Shown: positions 16,555 to 26,433, counted from the stretch's first letter. The stretch: 64,000 nucleotides of DNA from Bacillota bacterium (GCA_023426125.1 JAFABI010000049.1:1-64000), one strand, 5' to 3'. Numbers and translations are program-made. The notes: generated from the sequence alone by a model not told the origin.

Positions 16555-16566
16555 CTGCGGTTCCTC

Positions 16567-17559
16567 CTAAAACATGGCGCTGTCCGGATCTACCTTACGG
16601 ACAAACGTATTTGTGATCAGTACAAGGACAAATCCCACTGCGCTCTGGAATAGACCTGCGGCGGTGCTCATGCCGACATCGCTGGTACTCATAAGCGCCC
16701 GGTATACATAGGTATCAACCACCTGCGTCACAGGAATCAACGTACCGGTATTCATAGGCACTGTGTAGAAAAGTCCGAAATCGGAGTTGAATATTTTCCC
16801 TACATTAATGATCAACAGAACAACAATCAGCGTAGTTAAATGAGGAAGTGTGACATGGCGTATTTGCTGCCACTTTGAAGCACCGTCGATTCTGACGGCT
16901 TCATACAGGCTTGTGTCAATACCGACAATGGCTGCCATATACAGTACAACAGTATAACCGACATTTTTCCACATATGGGCAAATACAATAAGGTACGGCC
17001 ACGGCTTGGTATCGTTGTACCACCCGGTCTGGGTTATTGCCGCGTCCTTGAACAAATGCACAAGCAAGCCGTCGTCAGGCGCCAGGAAAGCGTATAAAAA
17101 GTAGCTGGCTACTACCCAGCTCAAAAAGAACGGGAAGAACATCATCGTCTGATATGTTTTCATCAGGCGCTTCGTAGTAAGCTCGCTCATCATAATCGCG
17201 AAAGCCACCGAAATGATAGTACCCAAAATGATAAATACCATATTGTAGGCTATCGTATTAAAAAGCATATGCCAACAGTCCCTTGTAGCGAACAAAAATT
17301 CGAAGTTTTGCCATCCTACCCATGGACTATGTATAATGTTATTGAGCAGGCTTGGATCATCGTAATAAATCTCAAAGTTTTGAAAAGCCATCACGATACC
17401 AAACATCGGCAGGTACCGCAGCAGCAACAGCCAAATTGCGCCAGGCAGTACCATGGACAGCAGTATTAAAGTTTTTTTATGCCGATGAAAGCTCATACGA
17501 TTCAGTGCAGTTTTTCTTTCTGCAGCAAGCCCGCTTGAATTCATCGTATTTTGAATCAT
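16567..17559 (-). CDS. CUT1 sugar ABC transporter permease (LplB-like)
   Basis: This 330-aa permease is the first gene of the minus-strand importer operon. It has a Lys/Arg-rich cytoplasmic N-terminus (about 1-28), about six spans and the EAA loop YEAVRIDGASKWQQIRHVT. The ribosome site AGAAGGTAGG precedes the ATG. No ATPase gene is in the operon. It is divergent from the GH51 gene, so the shared 450-nt gap probably holds control sites for both. Confidence 0.9.
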   Translation of the reverse strand: MIQNTMNSSGLAAERKTALNRMSFHRHKKTLILLSMVLPGAIWLLLLRYLPMFGIVMAFQNFEIYYDDPSLLNNIIHSPWVGWQNFEFLFATRDCWHMLFNTIAYNMVFIILGTIISVAFAIMMSELTTKRLMKTYQTMMFFPFFLSWVVASYFLYAFLAPDDGLLVHLFKDAAITQTGWYNDTKPWPYLIVFAHMWKNVGYTVVLYMAAIVGIDTSLYEAVRIDGASKWQQIRHVTLPHLTTLIVVLLIINVGKIFNSDFGLFYTVPMNTGTLIPVTQVVDTYVYRALMSTSDVGMSTAAGLFQSAVGFVLVLITNTFVRKVDPDSAMF

Positions 17560-18007
17560 AGTAAACCTACCTTCTCAAAATTGAAATTGCAATTTATTAA
17601 AAGCATAAATCCTGTAAACATGATATAAGTATATTCGTGATTTGATTAGAAAAAAATGCCATTAACTTGCTATTTCTTGTTTGATTTTGGCTTGTTAATT
17701 TTAGTTTAGGCTTTAGAAGGCATTGAAATTTTCCGAGGGAAAAAGATAACCTTAAGCTTCTTAATATATTCTTGCTATCATACCCGCAAGGTCAACCCCG
17801 TCTACATCAATTATCAGAAAAGACTATAAGGATTGTGGATCCGGATTATTCAAAATAAATACACATAATTTTGTTGACAAATGTACCTGGAAACTATAAT
17901 ATAAGATTAATGCTTACATTATGGTATTAATAAAAATATTAATTACGAAGTTTCAGCCAGAATTAAATTAACTGATTAAAAATTATTTGATAACGGAGGG
18001 TGTAATT
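17560..18007. other. AT-rich divergent intergenic region
   Basis: This 448-nt region lies between the divergent permease and arabinofuranosidase genes. The only convincing signal is the plus-strand promoter at 17874-17900. No clear operator palindrome and no small gene with a ribosome site were found. Confidence 0.6.
17874..17900 (+). promoter_or_regulatory. Promoter of the GH51 gene
   Basis: A perfect TTGACA (17874-17879) and a perfect TATAAT (17895-17900) are 15 nt apart, shorter than ideal; an alternative -35 TTGTTG at 17871 gives 18 nt. The start codon follows about 100 nt later. Confidence 0.55.
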
Positions 18008-19486
18008 ATGACAAAATTAATTGTAAATGCAGATATTAAAAAGGGGAAAATCAACAGGAATATTTACGGACACTTCGCAGAGCACCTTGGAAGATGCATT
18101 TATGAAGGCATGTGGGTTGGAAAGGATTCTCCGATTCCAAATACGGATGGTATACGTAATGATGTGATACAGGCACTGAAAGAGTTGAAGGTTCCGGTAC
18201 TGCGATGGCCCGGCGGTTGCTTTGCTGACGAGTACCACTGGCAGGATGGAATCGGATCCTATGAAAAAAGGCCTAAAATGATCAATACACACTGGGGAGG
18301 CGTGACAGAAAACAACCACTTTGGAACCCATGAATTCTTTAGATTATGTGAGCTGATTGATGCCGAGCCATATATCTGTGGAAATGTAGGTAGCGGAACA
18401 GTACATGAAATGCAGCAGTGGGTGGAATACATGACATTTGGCGGCGAATCGCCAATGTCCAAACTGAGAAAGGAAAACGGCAGAAACGAGCCCTGGAAGC
18501 TGACCTATTTCGGAGTAGGAAACGAAAGCTGGGGATGCGGAGGAAACATGCGTCCGGAATATTATTCTGACGAGTACCGCAGATATGCTACATATATAAG
18601 AAATTTCAACGGTAATAAAATATATAAGATTGCATGCGGACCCAATGCCGCTGATTACCAATGGACGGAAACCTTAATGAAGCAGGTCGGGCACAGGATG
18701 GACGGTTTAAGTCTTCACTACTATACACTGCCTAAAAGCGAATGGAAAGACAAGGGTTCAGCCATAGAGTTTAGTGAATCAGAATGGTTTTCAACAATGA
18801 AAAGCACTTTATTCATGGAGGAGTTAATAACCAGACACTCTACAATCATGGACCAGTACGACCCGAATAAAAAGATAGGGTTGATTGTAGATGAATGGGG
18901 AGCATGGTACAATTGTGAACCGGGTACGAATCCGGGTTTCCTTTATCAGCAGAATACAATAAGGGATGCGTTGATTGCAGGCGTTAACCTGAATATATTC
19001 AATAACCATTGTGACAGGGTTCAAATGGCAAATATCGCACAGACTGTAAACGTACTTCAGGCCGTTATTTTGACAGAAGGAGAAAAAATGATACTGACGC
19101 CAACGTATCATGTGTTTAATATGTATAAGGTGCATCAGGACGCGGACCTTTTACCTGTTAGCCTTGAATGTGGTGAGTACTGTTCCGGAGCTGAGAAAAT
19201 ACCTCAGGTTAATGCTTCGGCTTCAATCGATGCAGAAAACAAAATTCATCTGTCCTTATGTAATTTGAGTCATAATGAAAGTGCAAACATTAACTGCTTC
19301 CTTAGAGGTGATTTAAGAACTGCGGTTAGCGGAACCATTCTGACTGCGTCGGCTATGGATGCCCGTAATACTTTCGAAAACTCTGAGAATATCAAGCCTG
19401 AGGTGTTTGAAGGTGCAAGCTTGACAGATGGAAGGCTCAAGCTCTCAATGCCGCCGATGTCTGTTGTCGTCTTGACGATTGAGTGA
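18008..19486 (+). CDS. abfA: GH51 alpha-L-arabinofuranosidase
   Basis: This 492-aa cytoplasmic enzyme removes terminal alpha-L-arabinofuranosyl residues from arabino-oligosaccharides. The (beta/alpha)8 barrel carries the GH51 signatures RWPGGCFADEYHWQDGIG, the acid/base Glu in GVGNESWGCGG and the nucleophile Glu in VDEWGAWY. A C-terminal beta-sandwich follows. The ATG at 18008 has GGAGGG 8 nt upstream and is chosen over an in-frame upstream ATG at 17987. No signal peptide, so it acts on imported sugars, probably those brought in by the flanking ABC systems. Length is normal for the family. Confidence 0.93.
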   Translation: MTKLIVNADIKKGKINRNIYGHFAEHLGRCIYEGMWVGKDSPIPNTDGIRNDVIQALKELKVPVLRWPGGCFADEYHWQDGIGSYEKRPKMINTHWGGVTENNHFGTHEFFRLCELIDAEPYICGNVGSGTVHEMQQWVEYMTFGGESPMSKLRKENGRNEPWKLTYFGVGNESWGCGGNMRPEYYSDEYRRYATYIRNFNGNKIYKIACGPNAADYQWTETLMKQVGHRMDGLSLHYYTLPKSEWKDKGSAIEFSESEWFSTMKSTLFMEELITRHSTIMDQYDPNKKIGLIVDEWGAWYNCEPGTNPGFLYQQNTIRDALIAGVNLNIFNNHCDRVQMANIAQTVNVLQAVILTEGEKMILTPTYHVFNMYKVHQDADLLPVSLECGEYCSGAEKIPQVNASASIDAENKIHLSLCNLSHNESANINCFLRGDLRTAVSGTILTASAMDARNTFENSENIKPEVFEGASLTDGRLKLSMPPMSVVVLTIE

Positions 19487-19497
19487 TTTTTTCATAG

Positions 19498-19610
19498 TAC
19501 TACAGCGTAAACTTCATTAATTTATCGGCATTTATGCGCCTTGCAGAAATATCGCCAAAGCTTCAAGGCGCTATTTCTGCAAGGATAATTTGGTTGTTTA
19601 TGCTGTAGTA
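19498..19610. repeat. Nested palindrome with TACTACA ends
   Basis: An outer stem TACTACAGCGTAAAC (19498-19512) pairs with GTTTATGCTGTAGTA (19596-19610). Inside, an 18-bp stem CCTTGCAGAAATATCGCC (19539-19556) pairs with 19567-19584 with one mismatch. It begins 12 nt after the GH51 stop. The TACTACA outer ends resemble those of the hairpin at 15465-15515. It may be a 3'-end structure or a small palindromic repeat. Confidence 0.7.
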
Positions 19611-19613
19611 TTA

Positions 19614-19647
19614 GACAGATACCTGATTGTATCTGTCCGGGATTTTT
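19614..19647 (+). terminator. Terminator after the GH51 gene
   Basis: A perfect 9-bp stem GACAGATAC / GTATCTGTC with a 6-nt loop is followed by CGGGATTTTTCT. Confidence 0.6.
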
Positions 19648-19669
19648 CTAATAAGGCAAGGTGTAAATT

Positions 19670-19933
19670 ATGTCAGAGGCAGATGAATGTAAAGGTTGCC
19701 GGGAAAAAGTCAGGCTGTCAAAGGAAGAAATTCAGCAGATTTTTGGCGATGCAGCAAAAGTAAGGGATGTAAAGCTTGTTCCCGAAGATGTTTACGAGAT
19801 GAGGTTTAAGATATGCAGTCAGTGTCCTGCACTTCATTATAGTACGACATGCATCTATTGCGGATGCTTAATGCCGGTGAAAGCCAAACTGCAGAATGCA
19901 AAATGCCCATACCCATATGCACCTAAATGGTAA
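19670..19933 (+). CDS. Small zinc-ribbon protein (DUF6171-like)
   Basis: This 87-aa cytoplasmic protein has paired cysteines: CKGC near the N-terminus, then CSQCPAL and CIYCGCLMPVKAKLQNAKCP. They should form one or two zinc-binding knuckles. The layout matches the DUF6171 small proteins of Clostridia as I remember them; their function is unknown. A ribosome site AAGGTG precedes the ATG. Confidence 0.7.
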   Translation: MSEADECKGCREKVRLSKEEIQQIFGDAAKVRDVKLVPEDVYEMRFKICSQCPALHYSTTCIYCGCLMPVKAKLQNAKCPYPYAPKW

Positions 19934-20009
19934 GATAGTTAGAAGAGCAGGGCGCGTTTTTCCCGCAGGGAATTTGATTTAATTTCGGATAGCGGGTAAA
20001 AGAAGCGTG

Positions 20010-20270
20010 GATATTTATGCTGCGCGTGGAGCAAAACAGAACAACTATATTTGCTGATGGAAAGAAGCAGGTTGTACTCTCGGATAATTCCTGGGAAAAT
20101 ACAGTATGAGGCCCGTATGACAAGCTTGATTACAAGGAGGGGATGAATGGCGGAAAAGGGGAGGAATATAATGCCGGATTGGAATTAACCGGCTGGAATA
20201 TGAATGACTATGAGCAGCAGAAGTGAGAATGGTTGGCGGAAATCTGTATGAGCTGGCTCTTGACAGACCT
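20010..20270 (+). pseudogene. Remnant of a GH78 alpha-L-rhamnosidase N-terminal domain
   Basis: One frame read through two TGA codons gives LRVEQNRTTIFADGKK, then SDNSWENTV, a TGA, then GPYDKLDYKEGMNGGKGEEY and LELTGWNMNDYEQQK, and a second TGA. This is the order seen in bacterial rhamnosidases: a carbohydrate-binding strand pair, the SD-x-SW motif, GPI-x-x-x-D-x-x-x-GE-x-Y-DA and PGW. The catalytic barrel is missing. It is therefore a decayed N-terminal stump, left between the DUF6171-like gene and the aldo/keto reductase. The family call rests on motif order alone. Confidence 0.55.
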
Positions 20271-20346
20271 GGATATGAATATGTTATTTTTATAAATGAG
20301 ATTAAATAAATTTCTGCAGGAATAGAAGTGGTGAAGTAAAGAGAGG

Positions 20347-21357
20347 GTGATTAATACGATTTACAGGAACATATCCGGTACCGATTTGAATACTTCTGCG
20401 ATCTGCATGGGAACAGGCGTCCTGAGTGTGGAGAATGACGCAGACTATTGTTTCAGCCTGCTGAACAGATTTATAGAGGGTGGCGGCAATTTCATCGATA
20501 CTGCCAATGTTTATGGAAAGGGGCTTCCACAGAAGAGAAACGTCAGTGAATTGAATATTGGTGAATGGATGAAGAAGAGAGGTAACAGGCATAATGTAAT
20601 CATAGGGACAAAGGGGGGACATCCAAATCTGGCAGCTATGCATATATCAAGGTTGTCAAGGGAGGAAGTTGCTTCAGACCTGGAAGAAAGCCTTAGGGCG
20701 CTGCAGACTGACTATATTGATCTTTATTGGCTGCACAGGGACGATGAAAAGCTCCCGGTGGAGTATATACTTGATTATATGAATGGATTTGTCAAAGAGG
20801 GAAAGATTCGCTATTTCGGTTGTTCGAACTGGAAAGCGGGGCGTATCCAGGAGGCGGAAGAACTGGCAAAATGCAGTAGTGTGCAGGGCTTTTCAGGAAA
20901 CCAGATGATGTGGAGCCTTGCGGTTCCTAACAAAGATGCATTACCCGATAAAACGATGGTCTGTATGGACGAAGATACAATGCGGCTTCATATAAAGACT
21001 GGTATCACAGCAATCCCATATTCATCACAGGCGAATGGTTTTTTCAGCAAATTGCTGCAGCAGGGTGCCACGCTCATGAATGAAGGTGTAAAAAAGTTAT
21101 ATTATAATGAAAAAAATCTAAAGAGATTCGAAAAGATCGTAAAACTGGAACAGGAATTGGCAAAGCCGGTTACAGAAATTATCCTTGGGTATTTGATATC
21201 ACACCCGTTCACAACAATTCCAATTGTCGGGCCTCACACAATTGAACAGATGGATGACAGTATGAAGGCGGGAGATTTTGTTCCGGACGAAAGAATCATA
21301 CGTTTTTTGGAGGAGGATAATCTGCCTGAACAATTATGTAATGATATGGAGCTGTGA
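20347..21357 (+). CDS. Aldo/keto reductase
   Basis: This NAD(P)H-dependent oxidoreductase of about 336 aa has the AKR barrel and all four catalytic residues: Asp in FIDTANVYG, Tyr in the same motif, Lys in IGTKGG and His in YWLHRDDE. The C-terminal IVGPHTIEQMDDSM matches the cofactor-binding end of the barrel. The frame opens with GTG at 20347, but GAGAGG abuts that codon, so the start is uncertain. The sugar-catabolic neighbourhood suggests reduction of a sugar or sugar-derived aldehyde. A second, distantly related reductase is at 52739-53686. Confidence 0.88.
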   Translation: MINTIYRNISGTDLNTSAICMGTGVLSVENDADYCFSLLNRFIEGGGNFIDTANVYGKGLPQKRNVSELNIGEWMKKRGNRHNVIIGTKGGHPNLAAMHISRLSREEVASDLEESLRALQTDYIDLYWLHRDDEKLPVEYILDYMNGFVKEGKIRYFGCSNWKAGRIQEAEELAKCSSVQGFSGNQMMWSLAVPNKDALPDKTMVCMDEDTMRLHIKTGITAIPYSSQANGFFSKLLQQGATLMNEGVKKLYYNEKNLKRFEKIVKLEQELAKPVTEIILGYLISHPFTTIPIVGPHTIEQMDDSMKAGDFVPDERIIRFLEEDNLPEQLCNDMEL

Positions 21358-21458
21358 GAATGAGATTAAAAAAGAGGGGACTTCCATAGAAGGATGGATT
21401 GGTGTTAGAATAGAAAGAAAAGTGAGCGGCTCACGCAATCGTACATTGGAGACTATTT

Positions 21459-22823
21459 ATGATACAGGATACAAAAGAAAAAAATATCGCAGGATCTTTT
21501 TACAAAATGGCTTTTGGGCTTGTCATGCCAATGGCGATTCAAAATTTGATCAATGTCGGGATTTCCTCGATTGATGTGCTGATGCTGGGAAAAGTCAGTG
21601 AAACGGCGCTTTCTGCAGCATCTCTTGCCAGTCAGGTACAATTCATCATGACGTTGGTCTTCTTTGGAATGACCTCCGGGGCGGCTGTTCTGACTGCCCA
21701 GTACTGGGGTAAAAGAGATGTGGAGAGCATCACTAAAATAATGGGAATATGCATGAGATTTTCATTGCTTGTGGCTGTATTTTTTACCATTGCAGTATTA
21801 CTCTTTCCTGGCCTGATTATGAGTGTTTTTACCGATGAAAAACCCGTCATAGAGGAAGGAGTAAAATTTCTAAGAATAATTTCGTTTTCTTACATTTTTG
21901 TTTCCATCACCATGATTTATCTGAATATCATGCGAAGTGTCGAGCGTGTAATTATATCTACGGTTGTATACCTTGTTTCGTTTGTATCCAATATAATCGT
22001 TGCTTCACTTCTGATATTCGGCTTGTTCGGTCTGCCTAAAATGGGTATCCAGGGTGCGGCCCTGGCAACCCTTGCATCAAGAGGCATTGAACTGATCATC
22101 GTTGTTGTTTATGCGACAAAGTACAATGATGTCTTACGTTTCAACCTCTCTTCACTGTTGGTAAGGGATAAGTATCTTTTCAGGGATTTTATGTATTATT
22201 CGTCTCCGGTCATACTTAACGAGCTTATGTGGGGCGGCGGCGTGGCGATGAATGCTGTTGTCATCGGACACCTTGGAAGTCTTGCCGTATCGGCGAATTC
22301 AGTGGCGCAGATCGCAAGGCAGCTTGCCATGGTTATTGCCTTCGGCATTGCCAATGCAACGGCAATCAGCGTTGGCAAGCTTATTGGCGAGAACAAAATG
22401 GATATGGCGGGAATCTTTGCCAGACGCTTTATAAAGCTGAGCATTCTGGCAGGCATAGCCGGTGCTGTCGTGATCCTTGCTGCAAGGCCGATGGCAATGG
22501 CGGGATTAAGTCTGTCAAGTCAGACGCGGGACTACCTGTCGGTAATGATGTATGTGATGTCATATTTTTCTATAGCCCAGGCGATAAATACAACCCTTGT
22601 TGTAGGAGTATTCAGGGCTGGCGGCGACACAAGATTCGGATTATATCTCGACCTGGGTACGATGTGGGGAGGCTCCATCCTGCTTGGCGCATTGGCGGCG
22701 TTTGTATTCAAATGGAGCGTACCTGTTGTCTATATCATACTCATGAGCGATGAAATAATAAAAATGCCCATTGCATTTTTAAGGTACAAGAGCCGCAAAT
22801 GGCTTAATAATGTAACAAGATAA
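21459..22823 (+). CDS. MATE-family efflux transporter
   Basis: This 454-aa membrane protein has about twelve spans arranged as two six-span halves. GLVMPMAIQNLINVGISSIDVLMLG at the N-terminus (span 1) and the equivalent VILNELMWGGG in the second half are typical of the NorM/DinF superfamily. These proteins export drugs or metabolites in exchange for Na+ or H+. The ATG at 21459 has TGGAGA upstream. It lies 102 nt after the aldo/keto reductase and may share its transcript. The substrate is not readable from the sequence. Confidence 0.9.
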   Translation: MIQDTKEKNIAGSFYKMAFGLVMPMAIQNLINVGISSIDVLMLGKVSETALSAASLASQVQFIMTLVFFGMTSGAAVLTAQYWGKRDVESITKIMGICMRFSLLVAVFFTIAVLLFPGLIMSVFTDEKPVIEEGVKFLRIISFSYIFVSITMIYLNIMRSVERVIISTVVYLVSFVSNIIVASLLIFGLFGLPKMGIQGAALATLASRGIELIIVVVYATKYNDVLRFNLSSLLVRDKYLFRDFMYYSSPVILNELMWGGGVAMNAVVIGHLGSLAVSANSVAQIARQLAMVIAFGIANATAISVGKLIGENKMDMAGIFARRFIKLSILAGIAGAVVILAARPMAMAGLSLSSQTRDYLSVMMYVMSYFSIAQAINTTLVVGVFRAGGDTRFGLYLDLGTMWGGSILLGALAAFVFKWSVPVVYIILMSDEIIKMPIAFLRYKSRKWLNNVTR

Positions 22824-23011
22824 TTTTACACCTTTCCATTCGCCGCCCAGGTCTTGAACCGCCGATTGGCGGGGGAGTTCCCGGATGAAAGGACACTTGT
22901 TTTTTGATGAGCTTGACAGGTTCAACCGTTCGGCTTGTTTCATTGCTATTTTCTTGATAATGTTCTATCATTATGCTTAGTATTGCTTTTAAAAGGAGGC
23001 ATAGTAGTCGG

Positions 23012-24766
23012 ATGCATGAAACCTGGCGTAATTCAATTTTTACCAAATTGGTTATTACTTTTCTGCTCGTATTGATGCCTCTCTATTTTCTGGGCATCCA
23101 GGTCTTTAACTGGAGCAGGAATATGATGTCTGAGCAAATATTCAAGATGATGCAGTCCCAGGTATTATTCGATCTAAATAATTTTGATAATGAAATTAAA
23201 AGTATACGTAAGCTTCAGATAGATTGCCTTTACGATCAAGACCTGAACTATCTGGCAAATGCGCCACAGATGATGAGTGATTTTGAAAGAACCAAAGCGA
23301 TTAACAGGCTTCGAAGCCGCCTGGATTCCATTCAAAGCAGCAGCAGTTATATCAGGTATACCAGTGCTTGTATTTTTCCCCTGAATCTAACCATTAATGC
23401 CTCTGGAACCGGAAAGGTCAGTGTTGAGGAATTACCTGGAAATATTGACGATATGCTGAAAAGAATACAGGAAGATCCCGGATCTCAAATCCACAATTGG
23501 AATGGTCGTATTCTGTTGGCAGCAACATTACCAGTGAGGGATGGAAATATACGTCCTCTCTTTATTATAACGGTTGAGCTTTCTGAAGAGGCTTTAAGAG
23601 GTATTCTCATAAAATCTGACATTAATACAGAAGTTAATTCCATAATGGAAATTCCTGCTCAACAGGTTGTCATATCCAGTAACAGGGACAGTAGTCAATT
23701 GAACCGGTTCAGAGAATTCATCGGCACTCTCTATCAAAATAAGAAGATGGATACCATATTAAAGAAGATAGATAATGATCGGTATCTTTTGATATATGCC
23801 TATTCAGAGTATTCAGGTACGGTAATAACAAGATATATACCGGAAAAGTCAGTGTTTGAACCTCTTAAGGGGTATCAGACCTGGTATTGGGCATTCTCGA
23901 TATTGGCTTTGATAATTATTGTGCTTTATTCCCTATTCACATACAGGTTTATGCAAAGGCCGCTTTTAAAGCTGCTAAGGGCGTTCAAAAGTCTAAAAAC
24001 CGGGGATCTTGATATTCGAATTGCGCATGGACATAAGGATGAATTTACGCACCTTTACTCCAGTTTCAACGAAACGGTGGACAACCTTAAAAGGCTGATA
24101 GATCAAGTGTACAAACAGGAAATTTTGATGCGCAAAGCTGAATTGAAACAGCTTCAGTCGCAAATCAACCCCCATTTTCTATACAATAGCTTTTTTATAC
24201 TACAAAGAAGGATAAATAAAGGTGAATATGAAAATGCCATAAAATTCTGTGAAGGCCTGGGTACTTATTTCAAATTCATTACACGCACCGCTTCAGATGA
24301 GGTAACAATTGCAAAAGAGGTAGAACATGCAAGGATATATGCGGAAATTCAAGCAGCACGTTTTTCAAACCGTATAAAGGTTGAATTTGGTACATTGCCT
24401 GCAGAATATGAAAACATCATGATACCGAGGTTAATTATCCAGCCGGTTATAGAGAATGCTTTTGAGCATGGGCTGGAGGAAAAAGCAAGGAACGGCTTAC
24501 TCAGGATAATATTCACAAAGTGGGAGCAGGGTCTGATGATTTCGGTAGAGGATAACGGCGACCGGCTGATGGAAACAGAGCTTGGGGAATTGCAAAAAAA
24601 GCTGGACAGCAGTGCTCCGGAAATTGAAAACACAGGTATTGTAAACATTCATAAACGGATAAGACTGGCACTTGGCGACCACAGCGGAGTAAAAATAACC
24701 CGTGGGGAATTGAAGGGTCTAAGAGTTGATATTTTTTTGGAAAACAGGGAGGGGCAGCTATGTTGA
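23012..24766 (+). CDS. YesM-type sensor histidine kinase
   Basis: This membrane kinase of about 584 aa has span 1 near its start (KLVITFLLVLMPLYFLG), a large extracytoplasmic sensor region, span 2 (FSILALIIIVLYSLF) and a HAMP domain. The His_kinase motif is QSQINPHFLYN with the phospho-acceptor His at about residue 388. The ATPase N-box is QPVIENAFEHGLE. ATG at 23012 lies 12 nt after AAAAGGAGG; an upstream in-frame ATG (22973) precedes that site and is less likely. It overlaps the regulator gene by 7 nt. YesM/YesN pairs commonly sense extracellular oligosaccharides with the help of a binding protein. Confidence 0.92.
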   Translation: MHETWRNSIFTKLVITFLLVLMPLYFLGIQVFNWSRNMMSEQIFKMMQSQVLFDLNNFDNEIKSIRKLQIDCLYDQDLNYLANAPQMMSDFERTKAINRLRSRLDSIQSSSSYIRYTSACIFPLNLTINASGTGKVSVEELPGNIDDMLKRIQEDPGSQIHNWNGRILLAATLPVRDGNIRPLFIITVELSEEALRGILIKSDINTEVNSIMEIPAQQVVISSNRDSSQLNRFREFIGTLYQNKKMDTILKKIDNDRYLLIYAYSEYSGTVITRYIPEKSVFEPLKGYQTWYWAFSILALIIIVLYSLFTYRFMQRPLLKLLRAFKSLKTGDLDIRIAHGHKDEFTHLYSSFNETVDNLKRLIDQVYKQEILMRKAELKQLQSQINPHFLYNSFFILQRRINKGEYENAIKFCEGLGTYFKFITRTASDEVTIAKEVEHARIYAEIQAARFSNRIKVEFGTLPAEYENIMIPRLIIQPVIENAFEHGLEEKARNGLLRIIFTKWEQGLMISVEDNGDRLMETELGELQKKLDSSAPEIENTGIVNIHKRIRLALGDHSGVKITRGELKGLRVDIFLENREGQLC

Positions 24767-26433
24767 GAATGCTTGTAGTTGATGATGAGCCTGAAATTGC
24801 AGAAAGCCTGTATGAGCTTTTTTTGGAGGCGGCTTTTCCTGATACGGAGATTTATAGGAGCAGTTTCAGTAGCGACGCCCTTTCGATCCTGAACACAGTA
24901 AAAATCGACCTGCTTCTTACGGATATCCGTATGCCTGAAATTAACGGATTTCAATTGGCTGAAGCGGCAAAAGAAAACTGGCCGAAATGTAAAGTCATTT
25001 ATTTAACAGGGTATAATGAATTTGAATATGCCTACAATGCTATAAAAAGCGAATGTGCCGATTACTTGCTTAAAACTGAGAGTGATGGCACAATCCTGGA
25101 GGTTGTTGAAAAAACGCTGGCAAAAATAAAAGAAGGCCTTCAGGACGAAGTGTTGATGGATAAGGTAAGGCGACAGAGCAGAATGGCTGTTCCCATGCTG
25201 CAGAAGGAATTTATCAAAAATCAGCTGAACGGGTTGACAAAACCTTCAGAGGTAACACAGAGTCAGATGGATGAGCTTCAAATTCCTATTGATATTGATG
25301 AAGAGGTATTTTTACTTATTGGCAGGATTGACCAGCTTCTGCCGGGAAATATCTCAGGAGCTTACAATAATGAATTTATTACAACTGTCAGACTTATTGC
25401 GGAGGAAGCCTTTTGCAGGTATCCACGAAAATTTTCGTTAGAGTACGAAAACTCAAGCTTTCTGTGCCTGATACAGCCTGAGAGGGAGAAGGATGAGAGA
25501 AAGGAAAATACTGCGGAAGACACTGCTATAATAAAGGGTACCATTGAAACGGTTCAGAATATATGCTGTGAGTCTCTAAAAATTACGGTTTCGTTTATTC
25601 TATGTGGACACAAAATCAGCTGGAGGCAGCTTGGTGATGAATTCTTCAAGTTAAAGAAAATGCTTGACTTCAGCTGGGGTATAGGCAGAGAAGCATTCTT
25701 GACTGACGAAAGCTATTTTGCGGGAGAATTTGAGCGGATAAGCCGACATGAAGATGAAATAGGTGAAAATGAAGTATCAAATTTACGATATTTGAATGCA
25801 CTTATGGATTGTCTTGAGAGGGGGATGCAGGAAGAATATTTCCAACTGCTGGCGCAAATGATTGGCTGTTTGAGAAAAGTTAAGAGTATGAATCATAATC
25901 TGGCGCTGGAGATATATTGCAATGTTTCCAGCCGTCTATTGTCATATATCAACCGATGGAAGCTGGCAGACAGTATAGCCTTCAGAATAGGGCTATATAA
26001 ACTTACAAAGGTGGACAGCCATGATTCCTGGAATGACGCCGCCGATTATTTGATCGTCCTATCGAAGGAAATATTTGATGCACACAAAAGCGATCAGGAT
26101 AATGTGGCGGATACCTCTGTAAAATTTATTCAGAAGCATATACATGAGCACTTGGGCGAAGAGCTTTCACTGGACAAGCTTGCAGGTCTTATGCATTTTA
26201 ACCCCTCCTACCTGTCAAGGCTGTTCAAGCAGGTTGCAGGCGTAAACCTTTCCGAGTACATCATGGACCAAAGAGTTGAAAAGGCAAAATACCTGCTTGC
26301 CGAGACCAATTTGAAAATCAATGAGCTTACACAGGCTATTGGCCTCGGTTCACCCACTTACTTTGCCCGTATATTCAAAAAGGCAACAAATATGAGTCCC
26401 CTTGATTATCGTGAGTTTTCATTGAAGAAGTAA
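24760..26433 (+). CDS. YesN-type AraC-family response regulator
   Basis: This 557-aa regulator has a receiver domain (about 1-120; acidic VDDE, phospho-acceptor Asp55 in LLTDIRMPE), a long helical linker and a C-terminal double helix-turn-helix of the AraC type (about 455-557; HFNPSYLSRLFKQVAG and GSPTYFARIFKKATNMSPLD). The ATG has GGGAGGGG upstream, inside the kinase gene. It probably activates the sugar genes that follow. Its last codons and the region after its stop are duplicated at 28291-28457, before the next ABC operon. Confidence 0.93.
   Translation: MLRMLVVDDEPEIAESLYELFLEAAFPDTEIYRSSFSSDALSILNTVKIDLLLTDIRMPEINGFQLAEAAKENWPKCKVIYLTGYNEFEYAYNAIKSECADYLLKTESDGTILEVVEKTLAKIKEGLQDEVLMDKVRRQSRMAVPMLQKEFIKNQLNGLTKPSEVTQSQMDELQIPIDIDEEVFLLIGRIDQLLPGNISGAYNNEFITTVRLIAEEAFCRYPRKFSLEYENSSFLCLIQPEREKDERKENTAEDTAIIKGTIETVQNICCESLKITVSFILCGHKISWRQLGDEFFKLKKMLDFSWGIGREAFLTDESYFAGEFERISRHEDEIGENEVSNLRYLNALMDCLERGMQEEYFQLLAQMIGCLRKVKSMNHNLALEIYCNVSSRLLSYINRWKLADSIAFRIGLYKLTKVDSHDSWNDAADYLIVLSKEIFDAHKSDQDNVADTSVKFIQKHIHEHLGEELSLDKLAGLMHFNPSYLSRLFKQVAGVNLSEYIMDQRVEKAKYLLAETNLKINELTQAIGLGSPTYFARIFKKATNMSPLDYREFSLKK

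Noticed and set aside
20010..20270. TGA read as tryptophan or selenocysteine in the rhamnosidase remnant
   Set aside because: All other genes in the window use TGA as a stop (for example at ATGA overlaps), no SECIS-like hairpin follows, and the catalytic part of the gene is missing.
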